Shown piece by piece: positions 1-4,741 of a stretch of DNA of 5,049 nt. Origin of the DNA: Microcaldota archaeon (GTDB taxonomy: Archaea > Micrarchaeota > Micrarchaeia > Norongarragalinales > Norongarragalinaceae); NCBI GenBank assembly GCA_018304285.1, contig JAGVWL010000058.1, forward strand, positions 1 to 5,049, written 5' to 3'. The stretch's first letter is position 1. Every line of letters starts with the position of its first letter. The translations under genes and the position numbers were made by a program. Under the pieces are notes generated by a model that saw nothing but the letters and a program-made list of their open reading frames with translations, did not search any database and had not been told where the DNA came from.

Positions 1-20
1 GGTTGATTTTTCTTCAACCA

Positions 21-47
21 AAGTATTAAATAATACTTATGAAGTAT
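21..47. promoter_or_regulatory. Probable autoregulatory operator overlapping the vapBC TATA element
   Basis: AAGTATTA (21-28) and TAATACTT (31-38) are perfect inverted arms around a 2-nt centre. A third half-site AAGTAT (42-47) makes a second inverted pair with ATACTT (33-38) around a 3-nt spacer. The A/T-rich middle, TTAAATAAT (26-34), looks like an archaeal TATA box and would put the transcription start near 56, just before the ATG at 64. Ribbon-helix-helix antitoxins generally bind such palindromes and repress their own operon. The symmetry is seen directly; the operator role is inferred. Confidence 0.6.
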
Positions 48-63
48 GATGTTTGGTGGGTTT

Positions 64-309
64 ATGGGAACTGTTCGAGCGACCGTGGTTTTGGACGAGC
101 TTGTCGTGGCTAAAGTGAGGCAGGATTTCGGCGGAAACCTTTCCAAGGGTGTGAACACGCTTTTGCACAAGCATTTGTTCGAAGAACGCCGGGGTAAATC
201 CATGTTCGGGGCTTTGAAAGGCAGGGTTTCAGTGAAAGATTTGGATGAGCTTGAGCGGGAAGATGAAAAGGCGGAGCGGGAGCATGATGAGCTTTATCGT
301 AGACACTAA
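64..309 (+). CDS. vapB: VapB-type ribbon-helix-helix antitoxin
   Basis: This 81-residue protein is the likely antitoxin of a type II toxin-antitoxin pair. It would bind and inhibit the PIN toxin encoded next door and bind operator DNA as a dimer. Residues 3-9 form a short beta strand, followed by helix 1 (about 11-21), a GGN turn and helix 2 (about 26-41), the ribbon-helix-helix pattern. The C-terminal half contains MFGALKG (47-53) and a highly charged acidic tail (57-76), typical of the toxin-neutralising part of VapB proteins. I chose the ATG at 64 over the in-frame ATGs at 46 and 49 because the TATA element at 26-34 predicts transcription starting near 56, and GGTGGG (55-60) can act as a ribosome site, though with tight spacing. 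Its end overlaps the toxin start by 26 nt. The family is assigned by fold pattern and context; the exact RHH subfamily is uncertain. Confidence 0.8.
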   Translation: MGTVRATVVLDELVVAKVRQDFGGNLSKGVNTLLHKHLFEERRGKSMFGALKGRVSVKDLDELEREDEKAEREHDELYRRH

Positions 310-652
310 CGTTTGGGTGGCTTACTTCGAAAAGAACGAGGCTTGCCGCGAGATTATTGACGAAAATTTGCTCAAAACTCCGTCTTTGGTTTTTGCAGAG
401 CTTTCGCGGGTATTTGCCCGCAGGAAATTAAACGAAAAGGAAACGCAAGAATTTCTTGACTTCGTCGAACAGAAAAGCATAGTGCTTGACTTGGACCTGT
501 CTCACGCAATCCGCGGAGGGGCGTTATCCGAACGAGAACGCCTGCCATTTGCTGATGCGTTGATTTACGCTTATGCTTCTGACGAAGAACCTTTGGTCAC
601 TAACGATTCGCACTTCAAGGGCAAGCCCTTCGTGAAATTCGTCGAAAGATAA
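284..652 (+). CDS. vapC: VapC-type PIN-domain ribonuclease toxin
   Basis: A 122-residue PIN-domain protein, the usual VapC length. Members are Mg2+-dependent ribonucleases, and characterised VapCs cut tRNA or rRNA; the target here is unknown. Counting from the second ATG at 287, the four acidic catalytic residues are all present: D6 in IVDTNVW, E38 in FAELSRV, D90 in FADALIYA and D107 in the VTNDSHF motif near the C terminus. The toxin therefore looks intact and active. Starts at 284 and 287 are both possible; GGAG (273-276) and GGGAG (278-282) lie just upstream, inside the antitoxin gene. An ATG at 245 is in frame but would add 13 charged residues not expected before the first PIN strand. 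The overlap with the antitoxin gene suggests translational coupling. Confidence 0.88.
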   Translation: MMSFIVDTNVWVAYFEKNEACREIIDENLLKTPSLVFAELSRVFARRKLNEKETQEFLDFVEQKSIVLDLDLSHAIRGGALSERERLPFADALIYAYASDEEPLVTNDSHFKGKPFVKFVER

Positions 653-654
653 TC

Positions 655-661
655 CTTAATT
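655..661 (+). promoter_or_regulatory. Possible TATA element for leaderless gltX
   Basis: CTTAATT is centred about 26 nt before the ATG at 684, the distance that would start transcription at or next to the start codon. No Shine-Dalgarno sequence lies in the 31-nt gap after vapC. The match to a TATA box is modest, and read-through from vapBC is also possible. Confidence 0.35.
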
Positions 662-683
662 CTCTTGCTTTTGAAGTATTTCC

Positions 684-2411
684 ATGGCAGATTCTCTAGC
701 AGAAGTAATCCGCAAGCATTCACTGAAAAACGCTTTGGACTACGGCAAGGCCGATGCGAAAAGCGTCGTGGGACGGGTTGTTGCCGAACACCCCGACGCC
801 AAGAGCGACATGCGCGCCACCATGCAGCTCATAGCGGCGGAAGTAGAGCGCGCGAACGCCTTGTCCAAGGAAGACTTGCAGAAAGAGCTTTTGCAATACG
901 CTTTCGCGGAAAAGGTAGAGGCAAAAAAAGAACGCTGGGAATTGCCGGGCGTTGAGGACGGGAAAGTTGTAACCCGCTTTCTTCCCGAACCCAACGGGTT
1001 CCTGCATTTGGGGCACGCGAAAGCAGCGTTCTTGAACGCAGAATTAGCAAGGCAATACGGAGGAAAGCTTTTGCTGCGTTTTGACGATACGAATCCCGAA
1101 AAGGAAAAGCAGGAGTTCGTCGAGGCGATAAAGGCGGACGCCGAATGGCTGGGATTGCATTTCGACGGCAAGGAAACTTACGCTTCGGACTTGATTCCCC
1201 AGTACTACGCTTTCGCAAAACAATTGATAGCGCAAGGAGACGCGTTCGTGTGCACGTGCACGCAAGAGCAAATCAAGCAAAGCCGCATGGAAAAGAAGGA
1301 GTGCGCGTGCAGGAACAAAAACAAGGAGGAAAACGCGTTGGCTTGGGAGCAAATGCTTGCCGGCGGATTGAACGAAGGGGATTCGATCCTGCGGTTGAAG
1401 GGAGACGTGCAGAGCGACAACACCGTAATGCGCGACCCCACGCTCTTCCGCATTCTGCAAACGCAGCACTACCGCCAAGGCGCAAAATACAAAGTTTGGC
1501 CGACTTACGATTTCGAAGTGAGCATCAGCGATTCGCTGGAAGGCGTTACGCACGCGTTGCGCTCGAAGGAATACGAACTGCGCGACGAGCTGTACTACTT
1601 CATTCTCGACAAGCTTTCTTTGCGAAAGCCTTTTGTTTACGATTTCTCGCGCTTGAACATTCGCGGGAACGCGTTGAGCAAGCGCCTGGTCAAGCCTTTC
1701 ATTGAAGCAAAACAGGTTTCAGGCTGGGAAGACCCTAGGCTGCTCTCGCTACGAGGGATGAAACGACGGGGAATACTGCCGCAGGCGATCCGCGAGTTCG
1801 TGCTCGGCTTCGGGTTAAGCAAAGTCGAGAGCAACCCTTCGATCGAAAAGCTGTTGAACGAAAACCAAAAGCTTCTCGAGCCAACCGCAGAGCATTATTT
1901 CTTCGTTTCAAAGCCAGTCAAGTTTCTGGTGAAAAACTCGCGCGAGGCTTACGTGAAACTGCCCAAGCACCCTTCGGATGCAAGCAAGGGAAACCGGGTT
2001 TTGCACGCGAAGAAAGAATTTTACTTGAGCAAAAACGACGCGGATTCCATCAAGGAAGGGGAAGTGTTCCGCTTGATCCAGCTCTACAACGTAAAACTGC
2101 TGAAGAAAACGCCCAACTCGCTTATCGGCGAGTTTGCGGGAATGGATTTGGCTGAGGAAGACAAGCGGAAAGCCAAAAAACTGCAGTGGGTTCCGGCCGA
2201 AAGCGCGGTTGCGGGCGAGCTTGTTTGCATAAGCGATTTGCTGAAGGGCGATGTTTTCAATCGGAAAAGCCTGGTAGTGGAAAGCGGCTTTTGCGAGGAA
2301 GAGTGCAAGAAGCTTGATGAAGGGGCGGTAGTTCAGTTCGACCGAGTAGGCTTCGCGCGTTTGGACGACAAGAAGAAAATGCGGTTCATACTTTCCAATT
2401 CGTTAGTGTGA
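684..2411 (+). CDS. gltX: Glutamyl-tRNA synthetase, archaeal type
   Basis: This 575-residue class I enzyme charges tRNA-Glu with glutamate in the cytoplasm. Archaeal members are generally non-discriminating: they also load glutamate on tRNA-Gln, which an amidotransferase then converts. The length is normal for the archaeal/eukaryotic (GlnRS-like) branch. Residues 1-95 are the helical N-terminal extension of that branch. The catalytic core has PEPNGFLHLGH (101-111, the HIGH motif), FDDTNPEKE (133-141), WPTYDFE (272-278), THALRSKEYELRDE (289-302) and a KMSKS-type loop NALSKRL (329-335). The THALRSKEY segment favours GluRS over true GlnRS. A Cys cluster, CTC (190-192) and CAC (207-209), could bind zinc in the tRNA acceptor-binding insertion. 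The part after about residue 395 is the beta-barrel anticodon-binding region. There is no ribosome binding site; the ATG at 684 fits a leaderless start. Confidence 0.96.
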   Translation: MADSLAEVIRKHSLKNALDYGKADAKSVVGRVVAEHPDAKSDMRATMQLIAAEVERANALSKEDLQKELLQYAFAEKVEAKKERWELPGVEDGKVVTRFLPEPNGFLHLGHAKAAFLNAELARQYGGKLLLRFDDTNPEKEKQEFVEAIKADAEWLGLHFDGKETYASDLIPQYYAFAKQLIAQGDAFVCTCTQEQIKQSRMEKKECACRNKNKEENALAWEQMLAGGLNEGDSILRLKGDVQSDNTVMRDPTLFRILQTQHYRQGAKYKVWPTYDFEVSISDSLEGVTHALRSKEYELRDELYYFILDKLSLRKPFVYDFSRLNIRGNALSKRLVKPFIEAKQVSGWEDPRLLSLRGMKRRGILPQAIREFVLGFGLSKVESNPSIEKLLNENQKLLEPTAEHYFFVSKPVKFLVKNSREAYVKLPKHPSDASKGNRVLHAKKEFYLSKNDADSIKEGEVFRLIQLYNVKLLKKTPNSLIGEFAGMDLAEEDKRKAKKLQWVPAESAVAGELVCISDLLKGDVFNRKSLVVESGFCEEECKKLDEGAVVQFDRVGFARLDDKKKMRFILSNSLV

Positions 2412-2427
2412 GCCGCGAGTGAACTAC

Positions 2428-2433
2428 TTTTAA
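2428..2433 (+). promoter_or_regulatory. TATA-like element before the start at 2458
   Basis: TTTTAA is centred about 27 nt before the ATG at 2458, which has no Shine-Dalgarno sequence. This spacing fits leaderless archaeal transcription and is the main reason to believe that the start at 2458 is real. Confidence 0.4.
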
Positions 2434-2457
2434 GCTTCTTGCGATTGTAATGTTTGC

Positions 2458-2628
2458 ATGGGTTATAAAATAATTGTGGAAGCAAAACACCAGCCTACGG
2501 ACGTGAAAAACGCGGTCCAGAGACTATTTGAAGAACGAAGTTTGCGGACTACCGGCGCCACAGCTGCACCCGTTAGCCAAGTTCCTCCTCGTTCCCGGAT
2601 CGTGGCTGCTTGCCTTTACCGGCGTTGA
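2458..2628 (+). CDS. Short unrecognised frame, probable N-terminal part of a frame-disrupted gene
   Basis: A 56-residue frame starting MGYKIIVEAKHQPTDVKNAV and continuing through RLFEERSL. The first 28 residues read like a normal beta-strand/alpha-helix start of a folded protein; after that the sequence becomes Thr/Ala/Pro/Arg-rich with less natural codons until the TGA at 2626. The start is supported by a TATA-like element about 27 nt upstream. It overlaps the 2528-2914 frame by 101 nt in another frame. The simplest reading is that both belong to one gene of about 151 codons, whose frame changes by one base between 2507 and 2625. The VEA..PT.DV..AV..LF pattern faintly recalls the N terminus of the archaeal UPF0201 family, but the continuation does not match it, so I assign no function. 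Confidence 0.4.
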   Translation: MGYKIIVEAKHQPTDVKNAVQRLFEERSLRTTGATAAPVSQVPPRSRIVAACLYRR

Positions 2629-2914
2629 ACGCACGGCTAGTTTTTTCGCCTTTAGGAACAAATTGATCGTACAAAAGCTTGAGGATGTCGGATTGGAAGT
2701 TAAGAAACACGGTTTGATTGAAAGCCAACATGCATACCGTTATCCTTCCTTGGCTAATTTGAACGGGCTTAGGGAAAGCCACCCCTTCTTTTCAGTGAAC
2801 CGCAAGGGTGACATCGTGCTTATTCCGGGCAACCGCTTTCAGTGGGCGATTTACAAGATGCAGCACATGATCGGAGGATTTTTGTTTCCCGCAACGCGAA
2901 GAGAAAAGCTTTGA
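2528..2914 (+). CDS. Hypothetical protein, likely C-terminal part of a frame-disrupted gene
   Basis: A 128-residue frame of unknown function. Its codon choice resembles the neighbouring genes throughout. Residues 18-32 (KFLLVPGSWLLAFTG) are hydrophobic but short for a certain membrane helix. Residues 43-60 look like an amphipathic helix followed by a strand (LEDVGLEVKK), then comes an aromatic/His-rich stretch (68-88) and a strand pair around GDIVLIPGNRFQWAIYKM (94-111). No catalytic motif is recognisable. The only early start is a TTG at 2528 with no ribosome site, and no ATG occurs before residue 111. Translation from it alone is doubtful; it more likely continues the frame opened at 2458. 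It stops 1 nt before the end of the convergent NAD kinase gene and shares the same last codons, AAG CTT TGA. Confidence 0.6.
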   Translation: MKNEVCGLPAPQLHPLAKFLLVPGSWLLAFTGVERTASFFAFRNKLIVQKLEDVGLEVKKHGLIESQHAYRYPSLANLNGLRESHPFFSVNRKGDIVLIPGNRFQWAIYKMQHMIGGFLFPATRREKL

Positions 2915-2924
2915 TTCAAAGCTT
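2906..2924. repeat. Perfect 9-bp inverted repeat spanning two convergent stop codons
   Basis: AAGCTTTGA (2906-2914) and TCAAAGCTT (2916-2924) are exact reverse complements around the single base 2915. Each arm encodes Lys-Leu-stop of the gene entering from its side. The repeat could fold on either transcript as a small hairpin and mark the shared 3' ends, or protect them. It lacks a clear T-tract, so a terminator role is unproven. Confidence 0.6.
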
Positions 2925-3659
2925 GATTATCCTGGCCTTTTCCTTCGCCGGTTCTATAACCACCCTGTCGCCTTCCTTCAGCGGGATTGCCCGCGGGTCG
3001 TTATCTGCGATGAGGCTCGCATGCCGCCTGTGAATTCGCACTTCCGCGCGGAATTTCCCGTTCAGGAAAAACGGCTTTTGCTCGCGAATGGTGTTGTTGA
3101 ACGCGATGCCGAATCCCTTGACGAATTTTTTGCGCGTTATTGCGTAAAAGTATGCTGTGGAGCCGTGCGTTGTCGCCGCGACAACGCCATCGCCAATGAT
3201 TTCCTTTTCGATGCACGCGCCGTTCAAGCAAAACTCGAAGCGGATTGCATGAGCGTGGCTGGAATTGCGTATTTGCACTTCATTCATCCCTGTGAGCGTA
3301 AAGCGTTTTGTTTTCCCTCCGCGCTTGGCGAAGGCGGTTGCCTTGATTTTCAGGATTTCCTTGACCGCAAACTTTCCGCTTCGCAAAAGCTTGATTATTT
3401 GCGGGAGGGCGGAGTCGCAGTAAATGCCGGGCGTAGCCTCGTGAACCGAAGTTTTTCTTTTGACTGCACAAATGCCGCACTTGGAGTAATGCCTGAGCGG
3501 GAGTTTGGGAATGCCGGGGCAGATGCGTTCCGCATGCAGGAGAGTTCCGTCGCCGCCGTAAGAAACGACGAAATCGGGTTTCTTGGCGCTTATGATGAAG
3601 TGCTTGGCGAAAACGCGTTTTACGCGTTCGGTTTTTAGCCCGATGATTGCGGTTTTCAT
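2916..3659 (-). CDS. nadK: NAD kinase (ATP-NAD kinase family), divergent
   Basis: A 247-residue protein that should phosphorylate NAD (and perhaps NADH) to NADP(H), using ATP or polyphosphate. The family signature is clear: GGDGT (35-39), the NE pair in LTGMNEVQIRN (122-132), and the Gly-rich GDGVVAATTHGSTAY (156-170), followed by the C-terminal beta region with ASLIADNDPR (214-223) and a KEGDRVVIEP strand. It is at the short end of the family, with a reduced N-terminal Rossmann part. After GGDGT, the segment that usually reads GINxGxLGFL is instead LPLRHYSKCGIC (53-64), bringing in Cys61 and Cys64, with Cys47 and Cys81 nearby. The gene lies 11 nt after the GGDEF gene, in the same direction, with AAGGT (3670-3666) as its ribosome site, so the two are probably co-transcribed. 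Confidence 0.88.
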   Translation of the reverse strand: MKTAIIGLKTERVKRVFAKHFIISAKKPDFVVSYGGDGTLLHAERICPGIPKLPLRHYSKCGICAVKRKTSVHEATPGIYCDSALPQIIKLLRSGKFAVKEILKIKATAFAKRGGKTKRFTLTGMNEVQIRNSSHAHAIRFEFCLNGACIEKEIIGDGVVAATTHGSTAYFYAITRKKFVKGFGIAFNNTIREQKPFFLNGKFRAEVRIHRRHASLIADNDPRAIPLKEGDRVVIEPAKEKARIIKL

Positions 3660-3670
3660 TTCGTGACCTT

Positions 3671-4588
3671 CTATTTTCTCACGGCGTCGACATTGACGAG
3701 GAACGCAGAAGTGGCTTTCCTCTTGCGGGTGTACTTGTGCAGGTACCCCAGCATGTCGGCGTCTCGGATGATTCTGTCCCTGTAGTCTCCGGCAGTTTTC
3801 TTTCTGTTGCGGTCCAAGTAGTCTTCCATCGAGACAACGTGGTGGAACAAGCCGCTTTCCTCTTGCGGCTTTAAAGGCATGAAATTGGGGATTATGCGTG
3901 AAACTGCGCGCACTGCCCTCTTTAGAGTGAACATCTTCTGTTTTTCAGGCATGTTTTCCCTCTTCACCACGCTCACGCTTCCCAGTGCGAGTGAAAACCT
4001 TCCTTTCCTGGCAGCCTTGAGCGCTTTGGCGAAGTTTTTTTTCGCCTGTTTCTCAGCCTCTTCAACATGCATTTGCTCAAGCCGAGTAAGCAGGTTTTTG
4101 ACGGCTGTTTCCTGAATCCTCTTTCTAGTTTCAGTAACATCGTCGTGTCCGCTGAACTTGCGCGCCAAAAGCATTTCGTCCCCGCCCATGCGCAAGGCAA
4201 TCCCTTCGTTCCTTATCGCGTCGGCCACTGCCTTGATGTACGCATCCCCCACATCATGGCCGTAAGTGTTGTTGGCTTTGCTGAGCTTGTTCAAGTCTAT
4301 CGCGAAAATCGTGATTTCGTTGTGCTCTTGATGGCTGGGAATGCGCTCGCCCAATTGGCTTCGCGCGAATCCCATGAGCCCCGCAATATTTTCCAGCCCC
4401 GCCCGGTTGTACAAACCCGTCATCGCGTCGCGCGAGCTTTTCTCCTGCAAAGCGCGAAGTTTTTCCCCCCTTTCTTTCATTACGGCGTTAACCCAAAGCG
4501 TTTGGGTGGGCGATAGCGCCCCTTCCCCGCCCCTGAGTATCTTAACCGCGCTTTTCTTGACGCTATAGGGAATTTTTCCGAGCTCCAT
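3671..4588 (-). CDS. Divergent GGDEF-domain protein (possible diguanylate cyclase)
   Basis: A 305-residue soluble protein with no signal peptide or membrane segment. After a short N-terminal helical region (about 25-52) comes the GGDEF-domain entry motif DAMTGLYNR (54-62), then AIDLNKLSKANNTYGHDVGD (97-115 and adjoining residues) and RMGGDEM (133-139). By comparison with the known family member PleD, the metal ligands (D98, D137), catalytic-loop Glu (E138) and guanine contacts (N106, D115) are conserved, so GTP binding and possibly c-di-GMP synthesis are plausible. The signature ends GGDEM, not GGDEF, and D98-L-N100 replaces the usual DxD. The inhibitory RxxD site is absent (R126-N-E-G129). 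A charged helical insertion (about 150-197) separates the signature from the strand FSLALGSVSVV (198-208), and the usual AD..LY.AK helix is not evident. Residues 240-305 match nothing I recognise. First gene of an operon with nadK. Confidence 0.82.
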   Translation of the reverse strand: MELGKIPYSVKKSAVKILRGGEGALSPTQTLWVNAVMKERGEKLRALQEKSSRDAMTGLYNRAGLENIAGLMGFARSQLGERIPSHQEHNEITIFAIDLNKLSKANNTYGHDVGDAYIKAVADAIRNEGIALRMGGDEMLLARKFSGHDDVTETRKRIQETAVKNLLTRLEQMHVEEAEKQAKKNFAKALKAARKGRFSLALGSVSVVKRENMPEKQKMFTLKRAVRAVSRIIPNFMPLKPQEESGLFHHVVSMEDYLDRNRKKTAGDYRDRIIRDADMLGYLHKYTRKRKATSAFLVNVDAVRK

Positions 4589-4610
4589 GCATCTACTGTT
4601 GTTTTCCGTG

Positions 4611-4620
4611 ATTTTATTAT
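4611..4620 (-). promoter_or_regulatory. TATA box for the GGDEF-nadK operon, leaderless
   Basis: On the minus strand the sequence reads ATAATAAAAT, centred about 27 nt before the ATG at 4588. No Shine-Dalgarno sequence precedes that ATG, so the mRNA probably starts at or next to the start codon. Confidence 0.55.
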
Positions 4621-4630
4621 GTGTGTTTTT

Positions 4631-4645
4631 GGGCGCCGCTCGCCC
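4631..4645. repeat. GC-rich dyad midway between two divergent promoters
   Basis: GGGCG (4631-4635) and CGCCC (4641-4645) are inverted arms around a 5-nt centre. The dyad centre (4638) lies about 22 bp from the TATA element on each side, upstream of both predicted transcription starts. It is therefore more likely a DNA site for a shared regulator than an RNA hairpin. Confidence 0.4.
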
Positions 4646-4663
4646 GTGAAAAGCCTTTTAAAT
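4646..4663 (+). promoter_or_regulatory. BRE/TATA promoter of the L7Ae gene
   Basis: Purine-rich GTGAAAAG (4646-4653) followed by TTTTAAAT (4656-4663) resembles an archaeal BRE plus TATA box. It predicts a transcription start near 4686 and a leader of about 55 nt. A second TATA-like element, CTATAAGG (4696-4703), could give a start near 4725 and a much shorter leader. Confidence 0.5.
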
Positions 4664-4717
4664 TCCCTGCCCAATATCATTTCTGCCTTCTTTTTCTATA
4701 AGGCAATATGAATTCGA

Positions 4718-4734
4718 CCACTTAGGTGGGGTGA
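4718..4734 (+). promoter_or_regulatory. L7Ae leader: small hairpin next to a strong Shine-Dalgarno site
   Basis: GGTGA (4730-4734) is a strong archaeal Shine-Dalgarno sequence, 7 nt before the ATG at 4742, and decides that start. Directly upstream, CCAC (4718-4721) and GTGG (4726-4729) can pair around a TTAG loop, placing a hairpin against the ribosome site. Confidence 0.55.
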
Positions 4735-4741
4735 GAATGAA

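Noticed and set aside
46..63. Antitoxin start at the ATG at 46 or 49
   Set aside because: They lie too close to the TATA element at 26-34 to be inside the transcript, and would add an unusual MMFGGF extension before the RHH strand.
1044..1553. 169-codon open frame on the minus strand
   Set aside because: It lies entirely within gltX, opposite a strongly conserved protein, and arises from its codon bias.
1145..1705. 186-codon Arg/Ala-rich open frame on the plus strand
   Set aside because: An out-of-frame shadow of gltX with low-complexity basic composition and no motif.
3021..3638. 205-codon open frame on the plus strand
   Set aside because: It is antisense to nadK, which has full family motifs; the product has no recognisable domain and no start signals.
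4067..4516. 149-codon open frame on the plus strand
   Set aside because: Antisense to the GGDEF gene, whose motifs are unmistakable.
4480..4680. 66-codon open frame on the minus strand reaching into the divergent promoter region
   Set aside because: It overlaps the start of the GGDEF gene in another frame and would cover that gene's TATA element and the dyad; the product is basic and featureless.
4713..4741. Canonical kink-turn in the L7Ae leader
   Set aside because: GA dinucleotides flank a short stem, but extra bases between the stem and the 3' GA, and no convincing C-stem, break the required geometry.
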